The notes under the pieces were generated by a model. That model did no database searches and had not been told where the DNA came from. It saw only the letters and a list, made by a program, of their open reading frames with translations. Shown here piece by piece: positions 1 to 8,926 of a stretch of 32,858 nucleotides of DNA; the stretch's first letter is position 1; each line of letters begins with the position of its first letter. This DNA comes from Microcaldota archaeon (GTDB taxonomy: Archaea; Micrarchaeota; Micrarchaeia; Micrarchaeales; CABMGC01), in assembly GCA_030040595.1 (NCBI GenBank), contig JASHTL010000064.1, forward strand, positions 1-32,858. Direction: 5' to 3'. The translations under genes were made by a program, and so were the position numbers.

Positions 1-70
1 TTATGAAATTTATCCTTTTCAGGGATTCGACTATGGCTGGGTCTAAGCTCATTTCTGAGAATGCTTTCAA
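1..70 (-). CDS. DEAD-box RNA helicase, N-terminal fragment (runs off left edge)
   Basis: The minus strand reads open from a TTG at 70 to the window edge, giving 23 codons that begin LKAFSEMSLDPAIVESLKR (the initiator would be read as Met) and end in INFI. This matches the start of the Q-motif region of DEAD-box RNA helicases, where an F-x-E-M/L-x-L-x-P block precedes the PT-x-I-Q sequence that would lie outside the window. A GGTG Shine-Dalgarno-like block lies 5 bases before the TTG, and an in-frame TAA stands just upstream, so no longer start is possible. A TATA-like element on the minus strand lies near 101-110. The gene is divergent from the one at 213. The family call rests on a short stretch and is moderately sure. 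Confidence 0.62.
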   Translation of the reverse strand, partial: MKAFSEMSLDPAIVESLKRINFI

Positions 71-174
71 ACTTTACACCTTTCCTAAAAGCAAAGAAGT
101 AGTTATACGACGACTAATTATAGCCTGACTTATAGGAACTACTGTATCTGCTCGCAATAATCTATATCGACACT

Positions 175-186
175 GATATTTAAACC
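175..186 (+). promoter_or_regulatory. TATA element for the gene at 213
   Basis: GATATTTAAACC lies about 30 bases before the ATG at 213. The spacing places the transcript start a few bases before the ATG, the usual near-leaderless archaeal arrangement. Confidence 0.5.
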
Positions 187-212
187 TTGACATTGTAAGG
201 TCTTGCGGTCAC

Positions 213-2663
213 ATGGCAGATCTGGATGCGCCCGGCCAGTCTTCATTCAGGCAGAATGGGCTTCTTACTCGCGTTTCCGGAGTGCTTGCCATAGTTGCAG
301 CAGCGCTCACGATATATTTTCTGTACAGGAATGGCCTCAGAGGACTATCGGAATTAGTCTTCATAGCCACCTCACTCGCAGTTTTCATCGAAGGAATGCT
401 GCTATTAAGGCAAACCAGGCACCGGATCATAGCCATAATGATTATTTTAGAAGCTGTAGTGCTTTTCATATTTTTTCAATATTCGCCATACAGGTGGTTT
501 GTTGTTCCTCTCTTGCTGATATCAGGACTACTAAATTTGATATACAACCCCGTCCCAAAACCCAAATCTCCCCACCCGATCTCACAAAAATGGCCGGCAT
601 TGGTACTGCTCTCTTCCATATTCATGCTTATTGTGATAATTATAATGGAAATCCTGCAGTATTACCTGATATCCTCGCAGAATGCAAGCTTCCTGTATGT
701 TCTATCGCTCGTTGGTTACTCTACATACCTCCTATATGCATCATGGATCGTGGGCATGATGCTGCCCCTGACCCTCCTGGTTTCCGGCCTGAAAATGCGA
801 TCCACTGAAATAAACAAAGTGAGGAGATGGTCTTTGATTTCGCTGGCACTCTCAATTCTCGTTGCGATATTCGCATATACTCTCCTATCCGCCCCTTATA
901 ATTTTGCACTTCTTTCTTCGATAGCTTCGGGAGCTACCACAGCCAGCCATAATCAAATTAACATCGTATTGCTCTTAGGAATTATTGGAGGGATAACATT
1001 ATTTGGGGGGATAGGAACAGCGGCATCTGCATTTGCGGTGTTCAGAAGTAAGGCAAACGAGAGCCTTCCTAAATTCGTAACCAAACGATACAAACTGGTT
1101 GTACTAACTGCAGTAGCCGCGGTAATTATTATAGCAGTATATCTGAATGTATCGATTTCCCTGGGAAATGCCTACGCGCTGAAAAGTCTCAATGACCAGA
1201 TATACGAATACGGAGGAAACCTAAGATATCTGCTCGCAAACAAGACAATGTTTCTTTCCCTTATCAGCACGAATTCCGGATATTATACACAGAACTATTC
1301 GCAGTTATACGAAGCGCTCTACAACGAGTCACACAACCAGACAACAATTAACGAGGCCCTTGGTCCGAATTCCACATATAGTGGTGCGGCAACCGCATAT
1401 GACTGGGGAGAATACAATCCCATAATCCGAGGCACTGTTGTATATACATTATACTACTTGGGGCTTCCAGTACTGAACAGCACAAAAACCCCACCCACGC
1501 TTAACCTTCCTGAGAGCGCCACGGATCTTGAATCTCTGTATCAGCTCAGGAGCACCGGTACCGGAATCCTGCTCATAGCAGATGCTCTAAGTGTGCTGTA
1601 TTATTCTGGCGTATTCGGAGGAACTGTGAACTATACCGCATATACCAAACAAAGACAGCTGACATATGTTGATTATACATACGGTAATTACGTAGGATCT
1701 GAATCTCCTTATTACTCGTCAAAACTGAGTGGAGGGGTAACCACAACGGCATCAACAACATCAAGCGGCGATCAGTACGATTACTCGTCTGCTAGCGTAG
1801 TTGGATGGCTAGTTCTAGCATCTAACATTGGAGGACCCCTACAACTATTGTCCTACCGTGGGCTCTATAACAATACCATTACAGACAAGCAGCTATTTTA
1901 TCTTGCGGCGCTGACCCAGTACGATGGCTACCTATCATCTCAAATACTCTACAACAAAAGCATGGGGGCTGGGATTGACGGTTTGGTGTATAATGGAAAC
2001 ACTTTAATCATAGACCTTGGAAACCTGAATCTTACTTCGAACCAGTCAATATCACTGCATGTGGATGGCATCGCGAGCAACTATACTAGATATTACAACT
2101 TCCTTGTCGCTGACGGAACCATTGGGGTGGGCCTGCATAACATAACCGTTGGAATAGGAAGCCAGTCTTCCTCGGCCCCGCTTTATATCTCACCAGCCGT
2201 GCTGGAACCTGAATCTGTCACTCTGTCTACAAATGGAAACCTGTCCATGACGCTTTCAAACCAATTCTCGTTATACACGCCAAATTATTCCAACCATACA
2301 TACCGTAATTCAAATTACACGTTTTATCCAAAACCAGGATTTGGCAATGTGATCTTATCCGATATCAACCTATCAAATGCTCCTCCAAGTTTCGATTACA
2401 TAAACGGAACGCGTGTCAATAGCGTCAAAGAGTTTCCCGGAATCATGGAGTATGCAACACAAAATTCTTACGGTGACATAACATATTCGAATGCTGTAGC
2501 GGTGACCCCAAATCAGAATTATACTATCCCAAGCAATAGCGAGGCCCAATTGACTTTCTATACTGGCCCGCCCAGCTCTGTGGGTTCGCAACACATCTTC
2601 TTCTTTTCCGCCAACAGCAATTACGGCAAGGCCTATTACATAATCTATACAAAAACCACTTAA
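213..2663 (+). CDS. Large multi-pass membrane protein with a glycosylated ectodomain
   Basis: This 816-residue protein has about nine hydrophobic membrane segments in residues 15-320, then an ectodomain of nearly 500 residues rich in Tyr, Asn, Ser and Thr. At least 20 N-x-S/T sequons fall in the ectodomain, so it is likely a heavily N-glycosylated surface protein. The ectodomain has no recognised enzymatic motif. From about residue 470 it contains a Gly-Ser-Thr-Tyr-rich stretch, then a beta-rich region toward the C terminus. The start is supported by the TATA element about 30 bases upstream. Codon use looks more AT-rich than in the next gene. It could be a lineage-specific surface or envelope protein. 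No function is assigned. Confidence 0.8.
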   Translation: MADLDAPGQSSFRQNGLLTRVSGVLAIVAAALTIYFLYRNGLRGLSELVFIATSLAVFIEGMLLLRQTRHRIIAIMIILEAVVLFIFFQYSPYRWFVVPLLLISGLLNLIYNPVPKPKSPHPISQKWPALVLLSSIFMLIVIIIMEILQYYLISSQNASFLYVLSLVGYSTYLLYASWIVGMMLPLTLLVSGLKMRSTEINKVRRWSLISLALSILVAIFAYTLLSAPYNFALLSSIASGATTASHNQINIVLLLGIIGGITLFGGIGTAASAFAVFRSKANESLPKFVTKRYKLVVLTAVAAVIIIAVYLNVSISLGNAYALKSLNDQIYEYGGNLRYLLANKTMFLSLISTNSGYYTQNYSQLYEALYNESHNQTTINEALGPNSTYSGAATAYDWGEYNPIIRGTVVYTLYYLGLPVLNSTKTPPTLNLPESATDLESLYQLRSTGTGILLIADALSVLYYSGVFGGTVNYTAYTKQRQLTYVDYTYGNYVGSESPYYSSKLSGGVTTTASTTSSGDQYDYSSASVVGWLVLASNIGGPLQLLSYRGLYNNTITDKQLFYLAALTQYDGYLSSQILYNKSMGAGIDGLVYNGNTLIIDLGNLNLTSNQSISLHVDGIASNYTRYYNFLVADGTIGVGLHNITVGIGSQSSSAPLYISPAVLEPESVTLSTNGNLSMTLSNQFSLYTPNYSNHTYRNSNYTFYPKPGFGNVILSDINLSNAPPSFDYINGTRVNSVKEFPGIMEYATQNSYGDITYSNAVAVTPNQNYTIPSNSEAQLTFYTGPPSSVGSQHIFFFSANSNYGKAYYIIYTKTT

Positions 2664-2692
2664 ACGACATCAACCACTCCTGATTTAGGGAC

Positions 2693-2703
2693 ATTTATTA
2701 TAC
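2693..2703 (+). promoter_or_regulatory. TATA element for the gene at 2728
   Basis: ATTTATTATAC is centred about 29 bases before the ATG at 2728, fitting a leaderless transcript. Confidence 0.5.
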
Positions 2704-2727
2704 ATAACGTCACTAAATAATCTAAAC

Positions 2728-3795
2728 ATGGAGAAGAATGGGGAATCGGCGCCTAAAGACAGGTTCACCCTGATATTCCTCAACCTTGCATCGCTGATGC
2801 TTGTCCTGGGGTCCGTGTACATAGTTGAGGAAATCTCGATAATATACGGGATAGGCGCCGGAGCGGTGATCCAGAGCTCCTACGACAATAACGCGACTAT
2901 AGCGCCGTCGATAGCTGCTGCGGCACAGCAGCTGCTGGCGGTCCACAAGAGCATACTGGAATCGTATGTCCTCTTCATCGTGGCATTGGCCCTAATGGGC
3001 TGCGCATTCCTTATGTTCATCAGGCGCAATGAACGCAACACCGCTTCGCAGACAAGGTACGTGCCGCTGCACGCCGGCATGGTGGCAGTCTACACGCTCC
3101 TGCTTTATGTCATCCTCTCTGGACTCTTCACAACGATACAGAATTACTACATGGACGTAACCTATGCGGGAATAGTTGTCTGCTTCGCGTGCGATGCCTT
3201 CATAGAGTACACGAACAGGACGCGGAGCGTATCAAGGGTCACAAAGGTGAGGCACACCATGGCAATAGACCCTGCGAAGCCGTTCTCGAACCTGATCAGC
3301 CTTCGGGAGAGCATCTTCGCAAACCTCTCCGGCCATCTCCGCATAATAGACAAGCACTTCAATTCGACTGCGCTCTCCAACCTGCACAGGCTCATCGAGG
3401 AGAGCAAGGGCAACTTCAAGAAGATCACCATACTCACCTCAAAGGAGATGCTCGATTCCGATACAAGCAGCTCAGTGTCAGATTTCAGGAGCGAGCTTGC
3501 GCATGACGGAATAGCATTCGAGATGAGGCTAATGGACGACAAGGACGCGGTGGAGCAGCACGAGAGGCTCATGCTCGACGACAAGATAGCGTACAAGGTG
3601 CCTCCGTTCAACATAATAAACAAGAAGAGCGAGCACATAACCACCGTGAGCTTCTCCACGGCAAGCAGGAGGTTCGAATACCTCTACGGAAGGGCAATAC
3701 GGCTTGACAACTACATGACAAAGATGGCAAGGCCAGGCAACGAAGCCGGCGTGGCAGAGCACGGACAGGAAGGGAACAATACCCCCAGCCCATGA
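2728..3795 (+). CDS. Membrane-anchored protein with a PLD-like cytosolic domain
   Basis: Residues 10-165 hold about four membrane segments, with an Ala-rich loop between the first two. A soluble domain of some 180 residues follows. Near residue 280 of 355 it contains H-E-R-L-M-L-D-D-K, followed by a short hydrophobic strand and an Asn. This resembles the H-x-K/R-x(4)-D half-motif of phospholipase D-like domains, in the non-catalytic form often seen in archaeal regulators. Only one such half-site is seen, so a role in binding or dimerising is as likely as catalysis. The start follows a TATA element at 2693. A polar, low-complexity tail ends the protein. The next gene, a tandem-HTH regulator, is on the same strand with its own promoter. 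The domain call is tentative. Confidence 0.72.
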   Translation: MEKNGESAPKDRFTLIFLNLASLMLVLGSVYIVEEISIIYGIGAGAVIQSSYDNNATIAPSIAAAAQQLLAVHKSILESYVLFIVALALMGCAFLMFIRRNERNTASQTRYVPLHAGMVAVYTLLLYVILSGLFTTIQNYYMDVTYAGIVVCFACDAFIEYTNRTRSVSRVTKVRHTMAIDPAKPFSNLISLRESIFANLSGHLRIIDKHFNSTALSNLHRLIEESKGNFKKITILTSKEMLDSDTSSSVSDFRSELAHDGIAFEMRLMDDKDAVEQHERLMLDDKIAYKVPPFNIINKKSEHITTVSFSTASRRFEYLYGRAIRLDNYMTKMARPGNEAGVAEHGQEGNNTPSP

Positions 3796-3863
3796 CCTGC
3801 TTTACAAAAGAGAGAGCTGCACCCATGGCGTTGGTTATTTTGGGATGTAGCAATTTTGGCAAA

Positions 3864-3873
3864 GTTTAAATGC
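3864..3873 (+). promoter_or_regulatory. TATA element for the Lrp-like regulator
   Basis: GTTTAAATGC is centred about 27 bases before the ATG at 3895. It argues against the in-frame TTG at 3856, which lies upstream of this element. Confidence 0.55.
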
Positions 3874-3894
3874 CTTTTTGTTTTATATGAGAGC

Positions 3895-4977
3895 ATGGAG
3901 CACAATCCATACTCGTTCAGGAGCGAGTTTAACGAGAGGCAGAGTCCGCTCACAAGGCAGGTCCTCAGGGCCCTCTCCGAGGATTCTAGAATATCCATAC
4001 TCGAACTCTCAAAGAAGCTTGAAGTCTCAAGGCGCACGGTCAAGGAGCGCATCCGCAAGGCGGAGGCAGAGCTCGGGATAAGGTATACGATAGAGCTGAA
4101 CGAGGAGCTGCTCGGCCTGAACAGCCCGCACATAATAATGCTCAAATTCGTGAACAAGCCCAACTACAACGAGGTACTCTCCCTACTTGAGAAATCATAC
4201 ATACCGCAGGTTGCAGTCCAGGTCCGCGGCAAGTACGACATGATAATATACGCGAACGCGATCAGCAGCCAGGATTACGTGCACTGGGACAAGACAATGC
4301 AGATCGCGCTCTCGAAGTACGGCGTGCTCTGGCAGGCGTCTGACGTGGCGCACAGGTCGCTTGGGTTCTTCCCCTCAAGGAACCAGCTGATAGACAGGCT
4401 CTCGATCCCTTCGAAGTACAAGGAGATGCTCAAGCTGCTGAATGTTGATGCAAGGATGTCGTACAAGCAGATATCGGACAAGCTCGGCATGCACTTCAAC
4501 ACCGTTGCTTACAACTTCAAGAAGCTTACCGAGCTCGGATACGTCAAGCGCTTCACCATGGTCATGAAGCCGCAGGATAACACGTCGATAATGTCGATGT
4601 TCGGCAAGTACATACTCGCAGAGAACTTCGAAGTGGACGGCTCTCGGCTGCGGCGCGAGATACTCCAAAGCGACGACAATGATCCAGTGGTATGCAGGTT
4701 CCCGCTTGCCGCGCAGATGGTTGGCAGCTATGACTATTTCCTCCTTGGTGTATTCGACAATTACGACGTGGCATACAAGCGCCAGATACAGTACTACAAG
4801 GAGCGCTTCAGGCGGCACCGCGTAAAGGTCCTTTACGGCGAGGTTACCAGGCTCCTCCTTGGCGACCTGCCGCTCAGAAGCATAGATACAAAGAAGGAGT
4901 TTACCCCTATAAAGTGGCACTCCGAGCAGGCCGAGCCGCGCGCGCAGGAGCAGCAAGCCGAGATGCAGGAAGCATAG
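3895..4977 (+). CDS. Lrp/AsnC-type transcriptional regulator with two HTH-sensor modules
   Basis: The 360-residue protein contains two winged-helix units. The first is at about residues 18-66, with the pattern ILELSKKLEVSRRTVKERI. The second is at about 176-222, with SYKQISDKLGMHFNTVAYN. Each is followed by a beta-alpha region resembling the RAM effector domain of Lrp/AsnC proteins. The tandem arrangement is about twice the usual Lrp length, so one chain may act as an internal dimer. The C-terminal tail is rich in Glu, Gln and Ala. The start at 3895 is chosen because a TATA element at 3864 would place the transcript start at the ATG. Target genes are not evident. The adjacent membrane genes are candidates. 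Confidence 0.8.
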   Translation: MEHNPYSFRSEFNERQSPLTRQVLRALSEDSRISILELSKKLEVSRRTVKERIRKAEAELGIRYTIELNEELLGLNSPHIIMLKFVNKPNYNEVLSLLEKSYIPQVAVQVRGKYDMIIYANAISSQDYVHWDKTMQIALSKYGVLWQASDVAHRSLGFFPSRNQLIDRLSIPSKYKEMLKLLNVDARMSYKQISDKLGMHFNTVAYNFKKLTELGYVKRFTMVMKPQDNTSIMSMFGKYILAENFEVDGSRLRREILQSDDNDPVVCRFPLAAQMVGSYDYFLLGVFDNYDVAYKRQIQYYKERFRRHRVKVLYGEVTRLLLGDLPLRSIDTKKEFTPIKWHSEQAEPRAQEQQAEMQEA

Positions 4978-5041
4978 CAAAAGCGAACTTTCGCGCAGTG
5001 ATTATAAACGCTTTCGGCAAGAATAATATCAAGGCATCTCC

Positions 5042-5710
5042 ATGGCGCAGCAACAAAACACTCCTACGGCAACGGGCCAGCCGGCAGGCCAGCAGGGCCA
5101 GGACAGGACCCGCCTTTACATAATAATAGGCATCATAGTAGCGGTAATCGTAGCCCTGATACTTCTGGGGATATACTTCTCCTCATCTGGCGTTCCGGCG
5201 CTTACGCAGACCGCATCGCAGAACTCCACCTCAATACCGATGGGCTCGGCCCAGGCGCAGACCCTGCTGGGGTCTTCCCTTATCAACTACAGCGTCTCGG
5301 ACCTTTTCAACCCGGCATCGCCTCTGAACATGTCCGACCTGATATCGGTTGTCCCGCAGCTATACGACAATGCGACCAGCGGGTGGATCACAGTTGCACA
5401 GGGATCCAACGCAACCTCGAACGCCAGCATCGAGTATATTGCCATCACGACCTCGAACGTGCAGACGATCTCGAGCCTGCTCGGTTCGGCATCGGTCTCT
5501 GGGCTTCCAATGACCGAGGAGAAGACCAACACGGGCAGCGTGAACGGGTTTGCCTACACGTACTGGCTCTATTCCAATTCCACCGCCAACATGCAGGTGC
5601 TCTCCGGATGGAAGAACAACGACGCAGCTATAGCTATAATCCTCTCAAATCCTCCATTCACGGTGAACGAGACCGCGCTGGTAAGCGCAGTGGCGAACGA
5701 CACCCCGTGA
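5042..5710 (+). CDS. Small membrane-anchored surface protein, unknown function
   Basis: A short Gln/Thr/Gly-rich cytosolic N terminus is followed by one strongly hydrophobic segment at residues 25-47, then a secreted domain of about 175 residues with several N-x-S/T sequons. The domain contains repeated Thr/Ser-Asn-Ala patterns and no Cys, and no family is recognised. A TATA-like GATTATAAACGC at 5000-5011 lies about 36 bases before the ATG. The stop codon at 5708-5710 directly abuts the stop of the convergent kelch-like gene, with no intergenic base between them. It is probably a cell-surface protein with a lineage-specific role. Confidence 0.75.
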   Translation: MAQQQNTPTATGQPAGQQGQDRTRLYIIIGIIVAVIVALILLGIYFSSSGVPALTQTASQNSTSIPMGSAQAQTLLGSSLINYSVSDLFNPASPLNMSDLISVVPQLYDNATSGWITVAQGSNATSNASIEYIAITTSNVQTISSLLGSASVSGLPMTEEKTNTGSVNGFAYTYWLYSNSTANMQVLSGWKNNDAAIAIILSNPPFTVNETALVSAVANDTP

Positions 5711-6850
5711 TCATGGCATCTGCGTGAAATAAGTCGATCCGCTCTGGTTTATGCCTCCAACACAGTACACATATCCGCCAGTAGCGGCACAGCTCCCCTC
5801 TCCCAGGCCCGGACCGGGGTAGACAGTCCCGTCGCTCCACACGCCGAACCCCGAACCCGATATACTGGCATAATACGTGTTGCTTATTGGCGTGGCATTG
5901 TATTCATCTCCACCAACGCAGTAAACCGTGCCGCTGGAGGTGACGCAGCTGGGATCATAGGCTGGCAGCGGGTACGTTCCGGAACCGTTCCATTCCTCTA
6001 TCTGGTCTAACGCGGAGGAATTTACCGTACCGTAATAGTCGTCCTGACTGCCTGTTCCTCCCACGCAGTATATCTCGTCCTCCTGGCTAACGCAGCCGGC
6101 TAGGGACGTGTTTACGGGATACGGATCTGTAGCGGCCCAGGATGTATACTTGCCATCTTCCAAAGTCGCGTGGTTTACCGCATCTGTGCTTGCGCCGTAA
6201 CTGTATCCGCCTATGCAGTAAAGGCTATTGCTGGCAATCACGCACGACGTGCTATCTATTGGGATAGGATATAGGCGCACAGGTCTCCATCCTGACACTC
6301 CTGAAGAGCTTAAGTTTGCGTAGTATGCGGTCGAGACGGTGCCATAGGCATCGCCTCCTCCTATGCAGTATACTGTGCTCGAGTAAAGAGCGCATGAAAG
6401 TCCGCTCACGTTGGCCGGGTAAGAGGCCGTGGCCTCCCAGCTGCCTATGCCTGACTGCGAGACCTTGGCGAAGTAGACGCTGTCAGTGTCAAAGCCCTGG
6501 CCAAGCGTGCCGTCAATGCAGTAGATGTACCCGTTCAGGCCCACGCACGTCTCATTGTATACTGGAAGCGGATACTGCGATGATGCCTGCCATTGCCCCG
6601 GCTTCCCGGCTGGCAGCACCGTGGTAGTGGCTATGGACGATACGATTGTAGTTGTTTGCGAGGTCGTTGCCTGGGTCGTGGTGGCCGGAATCGTGCCTGT
6701 GACATTTATCACCGATAGCACCGATGTTGTTGAAAGGACTGTTGTGGTGGTTACCTTCCCGCCTGATGCGTATATGCTTGATAGTATGACAAACACTATG
6801 AGGGCGATCACTGAAACGGCCAAGAGGATAAATGGCGAGACCTGCTGCAT
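5711..6850 (-). CDS. Membrane-anchored kelch-like beta-propeller, six Cys-paired repeats
   Basis: With the start at 6850 the protein has 379 residues: a single membrane segment at about 6-25, a Thr/Ser/Val-rich linker at about 30-80, and six repeats of roughly 50 residues to the C terminus. Each repeat carries a Trp near its start, a Y-P pair, and a core C-x(6-8)-Y-C-[IV]-[DG]-G. This resembles kelch/galactose-oxidase blades with a disulfide in each blade (12 Cys). Six blades would close a propeller outside the cell. The start is set by a TATA element at 6871-6883 on the minus strand. A longer reading to 6961 would run into the glycosylase gene. Ligand is unknown. It converges on the gene at 5042 with zero spacing. 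Confidence 0.82.
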   Translation of the reverse strand: MQQVSPFILLAVSVIALIVFVILSSIYASGGKVTTTTVLSTTSVLSVINVTGTIPATTTQATTSQTTTIVSSIATTTVLPAGKPGQWQASSQYPLPVYNETCVGLNGYIYCIDGTLGQGFDTDSVYFAKVSQSGIGSWEATASYPANVSGLSCALYSSTVYCIGGGDAYGTVSTAYYANLSSSGVSGWRPVRLYPIPIDSTSCVIASNSLYCIGGYSYGASTDAVNHATLEDGKYTSWAATDPYPVNTSLAGCVSQEDEIYCVGGTGSQDDYYGTVNSSALDQIEEWNGSGTYPLPAYDPSCVTSSGTVYCVGGDEYNATPISNTYYASISGSGFGVWSDGTVYPGPGLGEGSCAATGGYVYCVGGINQSGSTYFTQMP

Positions 6851-6870
6851 GCTCGCAATTAGCCATATCA

Positions 6871-6883
6871 GATTAATATATCT
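6871..6883 (-). promoter_or_regulatory. TATA element for the kelch-like gene
   Basis: On the minus strand AGATATATTAATC is centred about 27 bases before the ATG at 6850, which supports that start over an upstream one. Confidence 0.5.
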
Positions 6884-6910
6884 ATTCGGGCTTGATGCAC
6901 CTGGCAACGC

Positions 6911-6937
6911 GCATCGAGGCGGTTTGCGATGCCGCCT
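6911..6937. other. Two overlapping, mutually exclusive inverted repeats
   Basis: GCATCG (6911-6916) pairs with CGATGC (6927-6932), while AGGCGG (6917-6922) pairs with CCGCCT (6932-6937). The arms overlap, so only one hairpin can form at a time. They lie just past the stop of the glycosylase gene and before the kelch-like promoter, so a 3'-end or termination role is possible. Confidence 0.3.
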
Positions 6938-6950
6938 ATTGCGATCCTCA

Positions 6951-7520
6951 TCACAGTTCACCGTATCTGAAGCAATAGGTCATGTGGTCATTGACCATGC
7001 CCGTGGCCTGCATGTGCGCATAGCATATCGTGGTGCCAACGAAGCTGAATCCTCTTTTCTTGAGGTCCTTGCTCAGCGAATCGGACTCCGCTGTGCTCGC
7101 AGGCACCTGGTCCATGCTCCTCCACCTGTTCCTTATCGGCTTGCCCCTGACGAACTTCCATATGTAAGAGTTGAAGCTGCCGAACTCTTCCTGCACCTTG
7201 AGGAAGCATTTTGCGTTGTTCACCGCAGACTCTATCTTCAGCCTGTTCCTTATTATCCCGGCATCATTAAGCAGGTTCTTTATCATCGGGCCTGTGAATA
7301 CGGCTACTTTCCCAGGATCAAAGCCGCTGAAAGCCTTCCTGTACCCTTCGCGCCGGCTGAGTATCGTGAACCAGCTAAGCCCTGCCTGCGCGCCCTCGAG
7401 CACAAGGAATTCGAAAATTCTCCTGTCATCATGTACGGGCACGCCCCACTCCGTATCATGGTACCTTATGTAGAGGGGATCTGTATTGGACCACTCGCAG
7501 CGCCTTATTTCTTTTGCCAT
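6951..7520 (-). CDS. tag: DNA-3-methyladenine glycosylase I
   Basis: The 189-residue length and motifs match the Tag family, which removes 3-methyladenine from alkylated DNA. The Zn ligands are visible as Cys8 in RRCEW, His21 in RYHDTEWG, and His179 and Cys183 in NDHMTYC. Glu42 in LEGAQAGLSW corresponds to the base-recognition Glu of the family. The ATG at 7520 lies inside the end of the upstream MFS gene (16-base overlap), so the two are co-transcribed. Its pairing with a multidrug-type exporter suggests a toxin- or alkylation-defence unit, which is inference. A second alkyl-DNA glycosylase candidate lies at 13258. Confidence 0.93.
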   Translation of the reverse strand: MAKEIRRCEWSNTDPLYIRYHDTEWGVPVHDDRRIFEFLVLEGAQAGLSWFTILSRREGYRKAFSGFDPGKVAVFTGPMIKNLLNDAGIIRNRLKIESAVNNAKCFLKVQEEFGSFNSYIWKFVRGKPIRNRWRSMDQVPASTAESDSLSKDLKKRGFSFVGTTICYAHMQATGMVNDHMTYCFRYGEL

Positions 7521-8926
7521 CGTTCACGCCCTTCCTCGTTGCCTTTAATCGCCGCCCTGTTCTCCTTGCCCCTGGCATATGATAGAACCGCAGCTATGAA
7601 GAGCACGATTATCGAGAGCACCAGCGCGGCGTCTATCCCTGTGATGAATGCGGTGGAGACGCCGCCTATGAGCTTGGATGTCCCAAGGAAGATCGAAAAT
7701 GCTATTGGCCTTGAGACCGCGAGCGATGCCACGGTGAGTATTATCACGTAGCTGGCAAGCGTGCCTATGTTCTGCATCAGCCGTGAGAGCCCGGATATGC
7801 TGCCGTAATGCTCGCGCTGGGCATTGGCCATTATCGCGCTCATGTTTGCAGGGAAGAACATCGAGACCCCGATTCCCGATATGAACGACGCAACGAGTAT
7901 TATGTAAAGGCTGCTTGTAGCGGTCAGCGTAAGGTAGATGGCCACTGTCGCCATCATCAGGATAAGCCCCACAGTCGCTATTATGCGCGCACCATGGGTA
8001 TCAGAGAGCCTGCCCATCTTCGGCCCCACTATTGCCGTTATTATGTAACCCGGAGTCAGCAGGAGCGAGGCATCGAGCGGGTTAAGTCCCCTGACGCCCT
8101 GCAGGTACATTATGATTATGAAGACAACGCCAAGGTACCCTAGGCTCATGAAGAATGTCGCAAGGATGGAGTAGGTGAGCACCCGGTTTCCCTTGAAGAT
8201 TCCGAGGTTCATGAGGGGGCTCTTGCTCCTTATCTCGACAATGAAGAAGAGGCCCAGGACAACAACTCCCGCTGCCATCAGGCCGATGTTGAGCGGAGTA
8301 GCTCCCTGTCCCGCAATGTCTATAGCACCATATGCTATCAGGAGCAGCGATGAAGTAAGCGTGACCATGCCTGGCCAGTCGATCTGCGCCTTGATCCGCT
8401 GATTGTCCTTTATGTACCTAATTCCATAATACGTTGCAACTATGCCGATCGGCACGTTTATGTAGAATATGTACTGCCACCCTGCGAAAGTGGTCAGGAC
8501 TCCGCCGAGGAGAATGCCGAGCATTGCGCCAAAGCTCCACCCGACTGAGGTATAGCCGAATGCGCGGCCGCGCTGGTGCGGCTCGAACGTGTCTGCTATT
8601 ATGGCTCCGGAGTTGGCCTGGAGCATGGCGCCGCCTGTTCCCTGGATGATCCTGAAGAGTATCAGGAAGATGATTCCGGGGGCAAGCCCGCAGAGGAAAG
8701 AGCCTATTGTGAAAACGGCGAATCCAAGGTTGAATATCCTGCCACGGCCGTATATGTCGCCTATCCTGCCAAACTGGGTCGTGGCAACCGCTATGACAAG
8801 CAGGTATGCAAGGATTATCCAGACCGATAATACCAGGTTGGTGTGAAGTGCCTGGTTGATGGTAGGCAGCGCGAGCAGCACTATGGTAGTGTCTATGGCG
8901 CCCATGAGCACCCCCAGCACAAGCAC
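7505..8926 (-). CDS. MFS transporter, DHA2 (14-TM drug:H+ antiporter) family
   Basis: The protein is about 473 residues with some 14 hydrophobic segments. Its first segment carries G-A-I-D-T-T-I-V-L-L-A-L-P, the DHA2 signature of QacA/EmrB-like exporters, and G-R-I-G-D-I-Y-G-R-G-R follows between TM2 and TM3. It likely exports drugs or organic compounds using the proton gradient. The start is uncertain. The coordinate given is a GTG that leaves almost no N-terminal tail. A GGTG block at 8959-8962 precedes in-frame ATT (8956) and CTG (8953) codons, which would add about ten residues (LNNQGKILAV) and give a family-typical tail. The 3' end overlaps the tag gene. Confidence 0.88.
   Translation of the reverse strand: MLVLGVLMGAIDTTIVLLALPTINQALHTNLVLSVWIILAYLLVIAVATTQFGRIGDIYGRGRIFNLGFAVFTIGSFLCGLAPGIIFLILFRIIQGTGGAMLQANSGAIIADTFEPHQRGRAFGYTSVGWSFGAMLGILLGGVLTTFAGWQYIFYINVPIGIVATYYGIRYIKDNQRIKAQIDWPGMVTLTSSLLLIAYGAIDIAGQGATPLNIGLMAAGVVVLGLFFIVEIRSKSPLMNLGIFKGNRVLTYSILATFFMSLGYLGVVFIIIMYLQGVRGLNPLDASLLLTPGYIITAIVGPKMGRLSDTHGARIIATVGLILMMATVAIYLTLTATSSLYIILVASFISGIGVSMFFPANMSAIMANAQREHYGSISGLSRLMQNIGTLASYVIILTVASLAVSRPIAFSIFLGTSKLIGGVSTAFITGIDAALVLSIIVLFIAAVLSYARGKENRAAIKGNEEGRERWQKK

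Noticed and set aside
6525-7751. Long plus-strand open frame across the glycosylase gene and its neighbours
   Set aside because: It runs antisense through the kelch-like, tag and MFS genes, all with clear motifs, and shows no family pattern of its own.
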